Translations under genes and position numbers: made by a program | The notes under the pieces: generated by a model | The model's database searches: none | What the model saw: the letters and a program-made list of their open reading frames with translations, nothing else | What the model was told of the DNA's origin: nothing | Origin: an uncultured Paludibacter sp. | Lineage (GTDB): Bacteria > Bacteroidota > Bacteroidia > Bacteroidales > Paludibacteraceae | NCBI GenBank assembly: GCA_937897985.1 | Contig: CALCBD010000018.1 | Span: forward strand, 1 to 64,000 | Direction: 5' to 3' | DNA: 64,000 bases | Shown: positions 45,056 to 54,517 of the stretch, piece by piece | How positions within the stretch are numbered: the stretch's first letter is position 1 | How the letters are laid out: each line of letters starts with the position of its first letter

Positions 45056-45448
45056 TTACAGTATATCTTCTTTATTCATAGCTAAATAAGGGCCTTCCTT
45101 TACTTCAAAAATAACGGTTCCTTTCTCTTTAACATCTACAGTGTGCCATTTTCCTGCCGGAATCGATATGCCATACTTACCGTTTACGGGGTTTAGTTCT
45201 ACCTCTTCAATAAGTAATTTGTTGTCGTCGTAAAATTTTACATTGAGTTTCCCTCTCACAATAAAATAAGTTTCGTCAGTATGCTGATGTCTGTGAACAG
45301 GCAGGATTGTACCGGGTTCAAGAGCATTTAGCAGCCTTTGAACTTTATCATCCAGCGATGAATGAAGGTTGAAATTCTTCCTTAAACGTTCGTTTCCGGC
45401 AGCTTCCTCACTAATCCGGTTTAATAATGTATCGTCAATAATTTGCAT
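45056..45448 (-). CDS. wbuC: WbuC-family cupin protein
   Basis: This 130-residue single-domain cupin shows PVHRHQHTDETYFIVRGKLNVKFYDD for metal-binding cupin motif 1 and IPAGKWHTVDVKEKGTVIFEVKEGPY for motif 2. WbuC proteins accompany O-antigen loci that make N-acetyl-fucosamine in enterobacteria, and their reaction is not settled. The ATG at 45448 is chosen over a TTG nine codons upstream. It is the last gene of the polysaccharide locus, 82 bases after the fusion gene. Confidence 0.85.
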   Translation of the reverse strand: MQIIDDTLLNRISEEAAGNERLRKNFNLHSSLDDKVQRLLNALEPGTILPVHRHQHTDETYFIVRGKLNVKFYDDNKLLIEEVELNPVNGKYGISIPAGKWHTVDVKEKGTVIFEVKEGPYLAMNKEDIL

Positions 45449-45529
45449 ATAATTAGTTAAATTTATCCCGGACAATTCCGGTTTTATGATATATAATCAG
45501 ATAGTAAAATGACGGGAAAAAAGATTTTG

Positions 45530-46666
45530 TTAATTTCTTCTTATCCTTATTTGTATGGCGTTTTCTACGGTTTTTTCGCTAAAGAAAATCAGGTAACCGC
45601 CTCCACCTGCACCACTCATTTTCCAACCCAGTACTTTTGACTTAAACTGTTCAATTTGATTTAAAATATCCTGATTAACCATGTTAGGGAACATAGCTAT
45701 CTGGGCATTAAAACTATCGGTTATTGCTTTTCCGGCCTTTACAGCGTCTTTGTTGAGTAAGGCATTCCAGCAATTTTCGGTTGCCCGGCTTAGTTTTAAA
45801 ACATCATCAAGATTAATATTAGTGTTTTCCAATACATTATAATCATAGTGACGCGGATAGAGCGGAATCATCCAGATTCTTTGTTCAATCCAGTCGAGCA
45901 GGTCGCTGTCGGTGGAGCTTTCTATTTTTACAGGCCAGTAACCTTCCTCATAATCATATTTGTTTAAACCGGGCATGGTAATGCCCAAAGAATCCTGTGA
46001 GCCGCTTATGTATTCGGTTCCCGGGGGATTCTCGAAGCAAAAAAGTGTTTTGGCTAATTTAACCCTGTCACCTGCAGGTATATCGGTTTGCCAGAGTTCG
46101 ATGGCTTTTTTACGGCTACTGGTCGACATTCCGCTGCGGTCATTGAATTCATAATCGGGTTCGATACAAATTGTGATTACCGCGCCATTGGCCAGTTTAT
46201 TTACGAAAGGCTGGTCGTGCCATCCACCCGCCAGGTCTATTCTGTAAGGGATCCTGCATTCCTGACGAAGAGCAGTGGTCGAGCGTGCCGGCAGGTTGGA
46301 GTGAGGCATTCGTTTACTAACAATATATTCGATGTTCAATTCTTTGCAAAGTGCCTCTTTTGCAGCAGAATGACCATCGGTATTCACGAAAAAGATGTCG
46401 GGTTTCAATGCCTTAATTTCATCCAGAAAATCAATTAACCCACTTCCGGAATTAATCCATGCATCTTTTACGGCTTTGAGAGATTTAACCATGTACAAAC
46501 GCTCAATATCAGGGTTCACTGTCTTACGTGCTTTCAGTTCATTGATAGTTTTGTCCGAGCCAATCCCGACATACACATCACCATAAGTGGATGCTTCCTC
46601 AAAAAAAGCGACATGTCCGCTATGGAGCATATCATAACAACCGCTAACGAATACTTTTTTAGGCAT
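45530..46666 (-). CDS. Nucleotidyltransferase / GHMP-kinase-like fusion protein
   Basis: This 378-residue two-domain cytosolic protein begins with a cytidylyl/adenylyltransferase domain: VFVSGCYDMLHSGHVAFFEEA with HSGH at 15-18, then a GDVYVGIGSD strand. From about residue 135 a GHMP-kinase-like part begins: RIPYRIDLAGGW (138-149), resembling fucokinase, and ending with SGAGGGG (351-357). The usual GHMP phosphate loop (GLGSS-type) is absent; GSQDSLG (222-228) stands near its place. It may activate a sugar phosphate for the polysaccharide, in a domain order opposite to HldE. The sugar is unknown. Confidence 0.75.
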   Translation of the reverse strand: MPKKVFVSGCYDMLHSGHVAFFEEASTYGDVYVGIGSDKTINELKARKTVNPDIERLYMVKSLKAVKDAWINSGSGLIDFLDEIKALKPDIFFVNTDGHSAAKEALCKELNIEYIVSKRMPHSNLPARSTTALRQECRIPYRIDLAGGWHDQPFVNKLANGAVITICIEPDYEFNDRSGMSTSSRKKAIELWQTDIPAGDRVKLAKTLFCFENPPGTEYISGSQDSLGITMPGLNKYDYEEGYWPVKIESSTDSDLLDWIEQRIWMIPLYPRHYDYNVLENTNINLDDVLKLSRATENCWNALLNKDAVKAGKAITDSFNAQIAMFPNMVNQDILNQIEQFKSKVLGWKMSGAGGGGYLIFFSEKTVENAIQIRIRRN

Positions 46667-46717
46667 AATTATGTTTTTTGAGTATAGTTTGTACGATTCA
46701 TTAATAGTAAAAAACGG

Positions 46718-47662
46718 CTAATATTTATGTAAATGAAAATATTTCCGCATAAATAAAATATAAGCTAAACCAATTAGGATTGTTAAAAATATTGCAATAA
46801 TGTAATTGTATATTGTTGTAAATGATAATATCAGTTGCAGTGAACTGTAAAATAATGATATGCCTAAATGAGAAAAATTTAACTCGTTTGCCATAATCTG
46901 ATAGGCATGTTTACGATGTGATACAAATATATTTTCTTTAAGTTTTATTCGATGAATAATGGTTAAAACTGTATCGACACCATAGACTCCCAAAAATAAA
47001 ATATACCTGTAATCGCCTGAAAATATTATCAGTCTTCCAAGCAGGAAAACTATAATAAATGCAATTGAAACCGAGCCTACATCACCTGCAAAGCATCTTG
47101 CTTTTTTTCTGAAATTAAAAAAGCTAAATACCATTACAGCTATTAATAGTATGTAAATGAGTTTATTATCAATAAAATTAAATCGATTTTCATTTACAAA
47201 GAGGAGTGTGATTAACACAGATATACTATAAACCCCGGTTAAGCCATTAATTCCATCCATGAAATTGCAGGCATTAATAATACCCACCGAAAAAATCAGT
47301 GCTAATAATGTAAAATACCATGGCATTGAATATAAATTCCAATCATTAAACATTAATACCATGGCTGCGAAATGTACAGGTAGCCTGAATTTTGACGAAA
47401 TTGGTCTGATATCGTCGATAAAGCTTATTGCAGCGATAAGCGAAAGACCTGTTATAAAATACGGATATTGAAAATTATTAAGGATAAAATAAATAATTGC
47501 TCCAAGATAAAAAATAATCCCACCTCCCCGAAGTGTGATGTTTGTATGTGAACTTCGTAAGTTAGGTTTGTCAATTATGTTATATTTATCTGCAATTTTA
47601 AAATACAATAGTTGTAATACAAACAACAGAATACAAACTAATGTATAATATATGAAAATCAT
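46718..47662 (-). CDS. WecA/MraY-type undecaprenyl-phosphate sugar-1-phosphate transferase
   Basis: This 314-residue polytopic membrane enzyme loads the first N-acetylhexosamine phosphate onto undecaprenyl phosphate and so starts the repeat unit. Motifs are IIDKPNLRSSHTNITLRGGGI (cytoplasmic loop 1), SFIDDIRPIS with the catalytic-type DD, NACNFMDGINGLTG, FAGDVGSVSIAF, and HRKHAYQIM with the final His block. The ATG at 47662 is preferred over a TTG 26 codons upstream. It lies 52 bases upstream of the fusion gene. Confidence 0.9.
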   Translation of the reverse strand: MIFIYYTLVCILLFVLQLLYFKIADKYNIIDKPNLRSSHTNITLRGGGIIFYLGAIIYFILNNFQYPYFITGLSLIAAISFIDDIRPISSKFRLPVHFAAMVLMFNDWNLYSMPWYFTLLALIFSVGIINACNFMDGINGLTGVYSISVLITLLFVNENRFNFIDNKLIYILLIAVMVFSFFNFRKKARCFAGDVGSVSIAFIIVFLLGRLIIFSGDYRYILFLGVYGVDTVLTIIHRIKLKENIFVSHRKHAYQIMANELNFSHLGISLFYSSLQLILSFTTIYNYIIAIFLTILIGLAYILFMRKYFHLHKY

Positions 47663-47875
47663 AAAATATATTTCGATATAATTGTTTATTTTAATTAATC
47701 TTTTATTGCGAAAATCCACGCAGAACATCCACCTTTTCAACTCAGCATTGCAGTTTTCAAAAGCCCTGATTAATTGTCAGTCTGTCAGGACATTCGTTCA
47801 TCAAAAAGTTGCTAAATAACTGTTCCTGACGAAGTAATATCTTAATTTATGTCTCTGAATTCTTTATACTTTCAG

Positions 47876-49843
47876 TTAGTTAGTGTTTTTTTCTAATACT
47901 TCATGTATATCGTGTAACTCATATTTATTATCAAATTCTTCGTATGGCGAATTTTGGCTGATAAATTCCGGGACAATTGATTTCATCAGTTTTACCGTAT
48001 TTCTTATATCAATTGCCGATGAACTCAAAAGGAGTGGTTGAATTGCTTTAAGCACTTCATCATAATCGTATTGTCTGACTTTGGCAATAGTAATTTTATC
48101 GTGTGAAGTTGGGATAGTATTTTCTTTATCGTTCAGCAATTCTTCATATAGCTTTTCACCCTGTCGTAAACCAATATATTCAATCATAATGTCCTTGTCG
48201 GGTACAAAGCCAGCCAGCTCTATCATTCGGCGTGCCAAATCGGCTATTTTCACAGGCGAACCCATATCAAAAACATAAATCTCACCGGTACGGCCAAATG
48301 AAGCAGCTTCCATTACAAGCCTGCACGCTTCGGGAATAGTCATAAAGTAACGTATAATATCCGGATGAGTAACCGAAACAGGCCCGCCTTTTTCAATTTG
48401 TTCTTTGAAGAAAGGTATTACTGAACCATTTGAACCTAATACATTGCCAAAACGGGTAGTTACAAAATTAATATTATGTCCTTCAGATTTTAGTTTATTT
48501 GCAAGCGATTGTATATAAATCTCGGCAATTCGCTTCGAAGCTCCCATAATGTTAGTTGGATTTACTGCTTTGTCGGTCGAAATCATCACAAAACTTTCCA
48601 CATTGTATTTGACAGCCATTTTGGAGAGATTAATAGTGCCTTCAACATTAGTTAATATTGATTCACATGGATTTTCCTCCATTAAAGGTACATGTTTATA
48701 GGCAGCCGCATGATAGATTATTTGAGGTTTGAATTTCCGGAAAATGTAATCTAATCTTTCTTTATTACGTACGTCACCCAGTATAGCTTCAAATTTAAAA
48801 TCAGGGAATTTGCTTTTTAGCTCTAAACGTAAATTGTGTAAAGGTGTTTCAGCAATATCGAAAATTACAATCAGTTTAGGTTTAAAATGGGCTAACTGAC
48901 GTACAAGCTCGCTTCCGATTGAGCCGGCACCACCAGAAATCAGAATAACCTTATCATTTGTGCAAGACGCTATATTTTCAAGGTTTATCTTAATTTCATC
49001 ACGCCCTAATAAGTCTTCGAATTGAATGGGCTTCATTTGAAACCGGATTTTAGTATTTCCATTTAAATCTTCAAATGGTGGCGAAACCAAAATATTTATA
49101 CCAAGTTCAATACATTTAGCTATGAAATTTTGTTCTTTGTTCAGACTTTTATAATCAGGAAAAATGATTGTATTTATATTATGCTTCCGAAAAATTGAAT
49201 AAGGTAAAACAGCATCTTCAATGAAGTAAACCGGTAATTCCTGAATTCGCATTTTACTTGAAAATTTTTCGCGGGAAAAGAAACCTACCACATGATATTG
49301 CATCGAAGCTGTTTTGTTCAGCCATTGCATGAGTGCGATACTATGTGATCCTGTTGAATAGATGAGTGAGTTTTTTGCCACTTTCAGGTTATAACTTATA
49401 CTGAAATTGTATATTATAACCATGGCAAACCGGGCTAACAGTAATAAAAAAAGATCAATCAGGAAAAGGTTCTGTATAAAGAAGTAACGATACTGAATCC
49501 TGAAGTCTGTTAAATACATGTAAGCATAAACACCGGCAATACCAATTAACAATGAAATGTACAACCTCCAAAATTCCAGAAAACTGGAATGTCGTACCAA
49601 TCCTCTGTTCGATTTAAAAAAAATAAAACCCGAAAAACTTATGAAAGTATACACCAAACCAAGTTTTATGATGGCATCTCTTTCGTAGGTTACATTTAAC
49701 AAAATACTATGAATAATCACAGCAAAAATAAAAGAGATAATCCCAAGAAACAAGTCAACCTCCAATAAAATATATCTGTTTTTCAACGAAAATTTTAGAA
49801 GTTTTTGTAGAAAAAGTCGCAATTTATCTTTAAAATTCTCCAT
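47876..49843 (-). CDS. WbpM/FlaA1-type membrane UDP-GlcNAc 4,6-dehydratase
   Basis: This 655-residue protein has four N-terminal membrane helices (about 28-145), a CoA-binding-like domain (155-290), and a C-terminal SDR dehydratase. It has GGAGSIG at 304-310, the STDKAVNPTN block, and MGASK (433-437) where classical SDRs have YxxxK, as in WbpM and PglF. It probably makes UDP-4-keto-6-deoxy-GlcNAc for a deoxyamino sugar such as QuiNAc or bacillosamine. The gene has its own upstream promoter and a long leader, separate from the main operon upstream. Confidence 0.92.
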   Translation of the reverse strand: MENFKDKLRLFLQKLLKFSLKNRYILLEVDLFLGIISFIFAVIIHSILLNVTYERDAIIKLGLVYTFISFSGFIFFKSNRGLVRHSSFLEFWRLYISLLIGIAGVYAYMYLTDFRIQYRYFFIQNLFLIDLFLLLLARFAMVIIYNFSISYNLKVAKNSLIYSTGSHSIALMQWLNKTASMQYHVVGFFSREKFSSKMRIQELPVYFIEDAVLPYSIFRKHNINTIIFPDYKSLNKEQNFIAKCIELGINILVSPPFEDLNGNTKIRFQMKPIQFEDLLGRDEIKINLENIASCTNDKVILISGGAGSIGSELVRQLAHFKPKLIVIFDIAETPLHNLRLELKSKFPDFKFEAILGDVRNKERLDYIFRKFKPQIIYHAAAYKHVPLMEENPCESILTNVEGTINLSKMAVKYNVESFVMISTDKAVNPTNIMGASKRIAEIYIQSLANKLKSEGHNINFVTTRFGNVLGSNGSVIPFFKEQIEKGGPVSVTHPDIIRYFMTIPEACRLVMEAASFGRTGEIYVFDMGSPVKIADLARRMIELAGFVPDKDIMIEYIGLRQGEKLYEELLNDKENTIPTSHDKITIAKVRQYDYDEVLKAIQPLLLSSSAIDIRNTVKLMKSIVPEFISQNSPYEEFDNKYELHDIHEVLEKNTN

Positions 49844-50330
49844 TTATATATTAGGAAAGAAATTAAGTAACATTGTCAAAATAAGATAGATAAAAGATTA
49901 AGATATTTATAAACCCTGAATCATTGAAATCAAAACGATATGTTATGTAAAAAATTTAAATTTTCAATCATGTATTCACTTTTCAGGTTTGTTTGTTAAA
50001 CAAAATTTAGCTTAGGTCACTTTAGTTGTAACTGTACAACATCAAATAAATCTAAAACTAAATTTCAGTGATTTATTAAGTTTTCCATTCTTTAAATAAG
50101 CAATATGTTGAATTTTGACAATTAATCTGTTGGTTTATAAAGCTACAAATGTAATAATATTTAAAAAATTGAACAACTTTTAGTTGTGAAATCAATCAGA
50201 ATATCAATTGTGATTATTGAAAACATCAATTATTATAAAAGTAATTACGTCAATGGTAAATGTTTACATTGCAATAAACAGAAATATTTTTAAAAGTCTG
50301 TCACAAATTCCATAAATAAGTGTATGACAA
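49844..50330. other. 487-base non-coding leader region in the polysaccharide locus
   Basis: No gene is supported on either strand. The region is very AT-rich and holds a minus-strand promoter at 50146-50176, which leaves about 290 bases of untranslated leader before the dehydratase gene. Confidence 0.6.
50146..50176 (-). promoter_or_regulatory. Promoter of the dehydratase (FlaA1-type) gene
   Basis: Plus-strand CAAATGTA (50146-50153) reads TACATTTG on the minus strand, and CAA at 50174-50176 gives TTG 20 bases upstream. Box sequences and spacing all match the Bacteroidota consensus. Confidence 0.7.
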
Positions 50331-51227
50331 TTATTCAATCTTAAAATTCTCAATCACATTCAAAGGTTCCCAACCGAGTTCGCGTTTAGCTTTTTCGTTA
50401 CTAAATGTAAGTGATTTTGTTATTTTAATAAATTTGTTAGAATTTATTGGTGCTTTTTGGCCAATCAGATCGCCGATTTTTGCTATAATTTTAGCAACAA
50501 AAAGCGGTATTGTGAAAACTCCGGATTTATTTAATTGTTGACAGATTAAGTTTTCAAGTTCACAGAAACTCGGATGATTTGAATCACACACATTATATAT
50601 TCCGCCTTTGTTTACTACAAGCGGAATTAAATTTGCAATGTCTTGCGCCATTAAAATGCTTTTTCGCGCTTTACCCCCTCCGATATTTACATATTTCCCG
50701 GTTTTTATTCCATGAATCATTGCGCCAAGATTCCCGGGAGGATTAGTGCCGGCAATGAGCGATGGACGTAAGATGGTGAGTTTAATCTGATGTTTTTTAC
50801 ACCATTCAGTCAGAAATTGTTCTGCCTGTATTTTACTCAAAGCGTATGGAGTTGTGCCTTTCAGGGGATAGTCTTCAGTAATATTCTCTCCTGTTTCCAA
50901 TCCATATACAGCTACAGTGCTGATAAAAATGAAAGATTTGGGAAGACCGCACTTCTCCAGAGCAAAACAGAGATTTCTGGTGCCCTCATAATTAGTTTGA
51001 AAGAAAAGTTCGTCTTCCGATTTATTGAGGGGCACAACATGTGCTTTACCTGCTGCATGTAAAACAATTTCGTATTTTTCATTCAATTCAGGTATTCCTT
51101 TTGACAAATTAAAAAGGATATCATCATAGGTTGCCAATCCTATTGTTGAAATAGAATATTCCTTCTTTAATATGTTAATTATATTGCTTCCTATAAATCC
51201 GGAAGCACCCGTAAAAAGTAGATTCAT
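50331..51227 (-). CDS. NAD-dependent epimerase/dehydratase (WbpV-like)
   Basis: This 298-residue SDR enzyme has GASGFIGSNI (7-16) for the cofactor and the YxxxK pair in PYALSKIQAEQFL. It resembles UDP-sugar C4 epimerases or 4-keto reductases of O-antigen loci, such as WbpV. In such loci the enzyme reduces the product of a WbpM-type dehydratase, so it probably works with the protein encoded at 47876-49843. It starts 11 bases after the upstream glycosyltransferase gene and is the last gene of the main operon. Confidence 0.85.
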   Translation of the reverse strand: MNLLFTGASGFIGSNIINILKKEYSISTIGLATYDDILFNLSKGIPELNEKYEIVLHAAGKAHVVPLNKSEDELFFQTNYEGTRNLCFALEKCGLPKSFIFISTVAVYGLETGENITEDYPLKGTTPYALSKIQAEQFLTEWCKKHQIKLTILRPSLIAGTNPPGNLGAMIHGIKTGKYVNIGGGKARKSILMAQDIANLIPLVVNKGGIYNVCDSNHPSFCELENLICQQLNKSGVFTIPLFVAKIIAKIGDLIGQKAPINSNKFIKITKSLTFSNEKAKRELGWEPLNVIENFKIE

Positions 51228-51238
51228 AAATTATTAAA

Positions 51239-52471
51239 TTAAAATAATTCAACCAGTTTTTCGGTAAGAAATTGATAGTCAAATGATCTGGCTGTTTCCA
51301 AATTGCGTGACTTCATTCCGGCTAATTCTTCCTCACTTAAATTAGAAAGTTTATAAATTGCATCTGCATATTCTTTTGTTGAAGCAAAATCCTTTGCTAT
51401 TCCCAGATTGTTTTTGTTAATCGGACAATACATCATTTTCAGATTACAACATATTGGTTTTCCGCTTGCCATGTATTGAAACATTTTACTTTGGCTGCCA
51501 CCATAACCACCAAAATGTCCCGGCATATAATTTAATATGTTAACTGTACCTGCTGATACAACATAAGGTACATATCTGGGATCAATCCATTTCTGTTTGA
51601 AAATTACATTATCTATTTTGTTGTCGATACAGTATTTTATCAGATAGTCTCTGTCATCACCATTTCCGTAAAGTAAGAATTTTAAATTCTTATGTTCTTT
51701 AAGCAGTGCAGCTGCATCAACTAACTGTTTTAGGTTGTTAGCAAGCCGTATCGAGCCTAAATAAATAATTTTTTTTATGTCCGGATTCGATAAATCATCG
51801 TCTTCAAGCACAAATTGTTTTACATTGCTGTTAAAATCTGCCAAATCCACACCATTATTGATATAATGAACTTTTTCAGGATTTATTTTTCCACCGTTTG
51901 CTGTGTCCCATTTTTTATCCTGAATGTAATTAATCCCGCCTTCCATTGAAAAAACCACATTATCGGCTTTTTCATATAACCACTTTTCAGATTTGTACGC
52001 AAAATACAGCAATGGATTTGTTTTTTTTATCAGACCTAATTCAACAAATGTTTCAGGCCATAAATCAACAATCTCGATGATGTATTTGGCGTGCATTTTT
52101 TTTGCTGTATAGTAGAGGCCAAGTCCAAAAGGAATATATGCAGTATGTAAAATTACATCCGGCTTTTGAATATTTCTGAAATATTTTTTTAAACGATAAT
52201 GAAACTGTAATGAACTTATAATTCTGTCGATACCGTTTGTTTTGTAAAATTTTGACTTAATATGTACAAATTTTAAATTACCATATGATTTTTCCAGGTA
52301 TTTATTCTGATCAGGAATTAAGTCAATTTCCATATTATGCATAACACCTGAAGCAAAAATGGTAACATCATATCCCTTTTCACTTAAATATTGTGCAAAT
52401 TTAATTGTTCTCAGTCGTGATTCCAATTCCGGAGGCATCGCATACTGATTTATTAACCATATTCTTTTCAT
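51239..52471 (-). CDS. Family 4 glycosyltransferase
   Basis: This 410-residue GT-B enzyme shows WLINQYAMPPELESRLRTIKFAQYLSEKG at the N-terminus, and YLGSIRLANNLKQLVDAAALL, then KMFQYMASGKPICCN, in the sugar-nucleotide domain. It resembles the WbuB type, which transfers N-acetyl-fucosamine in some O antigens. That match, together with the FucNAc genes in the same operon, makes FucNAc transfer a reasonable guess, but the donor is not shown by sequence. It starts three bases after the aminotransferase stop. Confidence 0.85.
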   Translation of the reverse strand: MKRIWLINQYAMPPELESRLRTIKFAQYLSEKGYDVTIFASGVMHNMEIDLIPDQNKYLEKSYGNLKFVHIKSKFYKTNGIDRIISSLQFHYRLKKYFRNIQKPDVILHTAYIPFGLGLYYTAKKMHAKYIIEIVDLWPETFVELGLIKKTNPLLYFAYKSEKWLYEKADNVVFSMEGGINYIQDKKWDTANGGKINPEKVHYINNGVDLADFNSNVKQFVLEDDDLSNPDIKKIIYLGSIRLANNLKQLVDAAALLKEHKNLKFLLYGNGDDRDYLIKYCIDNKIDNVIFKQKWIDPRYVPYVVSAGTVNILNYMPGHFGGYGGSQSKMFQYMASGKPICCNLKMMYCPINKNNLGIAKDFASTKEYADAIYKLSNLSEEELAGMKSRNLETARSFDYQFLTEKLVELF

Positions 52472-52474
52472 TCT

Positions 52475-53578
52475 TTACTTTTGCCAGTTGTTAATAATGT
52501 CAATAACCATCATAACTTCTGTATCATCCATCACCTGACTAATAGGAAGACTTAGTTCCTGATTGTGTATTTTTTCAGTGACCGGAAGAGACATCTGCGC
52601 CCAATTGTTGTAACACTCCTGTAAATGAGGCGGTATTGGATAGTGTATCAGTGTTTGAACTCCATGTTTATTAAGATATTGTTGCAAATTATCCCTTTCT
52701 TCACAAAGTACAGGAAATAAATGAAAAACATTTGCGTCCCAGTCTGAAATCCCGGGTAATTTTATTCCCGGGTTTTTAATATTATCAATGTATAATTTTG
52801 CAACACGTTTTCTTAAAGCAATATCTTCATCCAGGTATTTTAATTTTACTCTCAAAACAGCAGCCTGTATCTCGTCTAAACGGCTATTTCTTCCTGTATA
52901 TTTAAATACATATTTTTTTGAAGATCCGTAATTAGCGAGTGCTCTGATAGTTTCAGCCAATTGATCATCATTGGTTGTTGTAGCACCGGCATCGCCAAGT
53001 GCACCAAGGTTTTTACCGGGATAAAAACTATGTCCTGCTGCATCACCTATCGAACCGGTCTTTTGTCCCTTGTACAAACATCCGTGTGCCTGTGCATTAT
53101 CTTCAATTAATTTCAGGTTATATTTTTTACAAAGTTCTCCGATTTTCTCAGTATAAGCACATCGACCATATAAATGTACAATAAGTATTGCTTTGGTCTT
53201 TGAATTTATAGCTGCTTCAATTTTAGTTTCGTCAATTTGAAATGTATTAATGTCGGGTTCAATTAATACCGGTTTCAGATTATTTTCGGTAATTGCCAGT
53301 ATTGATGCAATATACGTGTTAGCAGGTACAATTATTTCGTCACCCGGTTGCATAAAACCAAGTTCGATGTACGCTCTGAATATCCAAATGAGAGCATCTA
53401 AACCATTTGCACACCCGATTGTATGTTTTGTCCCGATATATCCGGAATATGCAGCTTCAAATTTCTCATTTTCACTACCCTGCAAATACCAGCCTGAATC
53501 AATAACTCCGGATACTGCTTCGTGTATTTCTGACGAGTATTTTCGGGTGATTTTTTGTAAATCTAAAAATTTAATCAT
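52475..53578 (-). CDS. DegT/DnrJ-family sugar aminotransferase (FdtB-like)
   Basis: This 367-residue PLP enzyme shows CANGLDALIWIFRAY, VPANTYIASILAITENN, LIEDNAQAHGCLYKG, and GHSFYPGKNLGALGDAGA with the PLP Lys at 189. The C-terminus has HYPIPPHLQECY and LSLPISQVMD. It converts a keto sugar nucleotide to an amino sugar. Its place next to FdtA-type 3,4-ketoisomerases suggests it adds a 3-amino group, as in dTDP-3-amino-3,6-dideoxyhexose synthesis. It overlaps none of its neighbours but is only 3 bases from each. Confidence 0.92.
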   Translation of the reverse strand: MIKFLDLQKITRKYSSEIHEAVSGVIDSGWYLQGSENEKFEAAYSGYIGTKHTIGCANGLDALIWIFRAYIELGFMQPGDEIIVPANTYIASILAITENNLKPVLIEPDINTFQIDETKIEAAINSKTKAILIVHLYGRCAYTEKIGELCKKYNLKLIEDNAQAHGCLYKGQKTGSIGDAAGHSFYPGKNLGALGDAGATTTNDDQLAETIRALANYGSSKKYVFKYTGRNSRLDEIQAAVLRVKLKYLDEDIALRKRVAKLYIDNIKNPGIKLPGISDWDANVFHLFPVLCEERDNLQQYLNKHGVQTLIHYPIPPHLQECYNNWAQMSLPVTEKIHNQELSLPISQVMDDTEVMMVIDIINNWQK

Positions 53579-53581
53579 GTA

Positions 53582-54517
53582 TTAAAGTGTGTATTTATAA
53601 ATGTCATATGTAACGCCTCTGCCTCCAAATCCTTCTTTTTGAAAAATCAGTGATTCATTTAATATATTCCCCATTTGTTCAGTAGACTGACCAAAGTCGA
53701 ATACAGGGTAATCTGTATAAATTTCATTAATCAATTTATCAAAAAGTAAATCTAATGCACCGGATTCCTTACCTGAAAAATTGGCTGAAATATATTGAGT
53801 ATGTAAAACATTTTTTGTAAGATACAAGACTGTACCACCTAATATCTGGTTCTCATTATAAGCTAAATACAGTTTTATATTATCCGGAAATTTTGAATGT
53901 AAATACTCAATTTCTGCTAATGAATGAACAGGTTGTGTCCCATATTTATTAATTAAATTATCATCAAGGATTTTCCAAAAAGATGAATAATCTGTGCTTT
54001 CGGAAATTTCAATTTTACTGTTTAATGCTTTACGAATACCGGATTTTCTGGATTCAATAAATTTTATTTTATTACTCTGATAAATTGTGGATGAAATATT
54101 TCTTCCAATCAATATAGCTTCATTTCGAAACAATGCATATAAATCTTCCTGTGACGGTAATAAATGATAAATATAAGGTACAGGTTTATATATAACTTCA
54201 GTTATATTATTAGATTTTAAAAATAAATTTAACAGTTTAAAAATCTCAAGCATTTCTATTGTACCGGATTTTGATGTGGTAATAAATCCACCATAAGTAA
54301 GTCCCTGATGTGAATATAATGTACCCTGAACTTTATTTGCCGGTAAAAGGGCATAAAGTTTATTTTTTCGGTATATCAATAATGAAAAATCATCAAATCT
54401 GTCTGAATGATAATCCATATAATTTCTTTTAAATAGAAAAGTGCCATTTTGGGATGATTCAACAAAATCATCCCAGACTTTCTTATTTTCAGTTGTATAT
54501 CTTTTAATCTCAAACAT
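53582..54517 (-). CDS. FemAB/GNAT-like acyltransferase
   Basis: This 311-residue protein resembles the FemAB/GNAT superfamily. It shows ENKKVWDDFVESSQNGTFLFKRNYMDYH at the N-terminus, and NIKLYLAYNENQILGGTVLYLTKNVLHTQYIS then GALDLLFDKLINE in the C-terminal acetyltransferase fold. Its place between the ketoisomerases and the aminotransferase suggests N-acylation of the 3-amino sugar, a step done by a hexapeptide enzyme (FdtC) in better-known pathways. It overlaps the upstream gene by 8 bases. Confidence 0.72.
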   Translation of the reverse strand: MFEIKRYTTENKKVWDDFVESSQNGTFLFKRNYMDYHSDRFDDFSLLIYRKNKLYALLPANKVQGTLYSHQGLTYGGFITTSKSGTIEMLEIFKLLNLFLKSNNITEVIYKPVPYIYHLLPSQEDLYALFRNEAILIGRNISSTIYQSNKIKFIESRKSGIRKALNSKIEISESTDYSSFWKILDDNLINKYGTQPVHSLAEIEYLHSKFPDNIKLYLAYNENQILGGTVLYLTKNVLHTQYISANFSGKESGALDLLFDKLINEIYTDYPVFDFGQSTEQMGNILNESLIFQKEGFGGRGVTYDIYKYTL

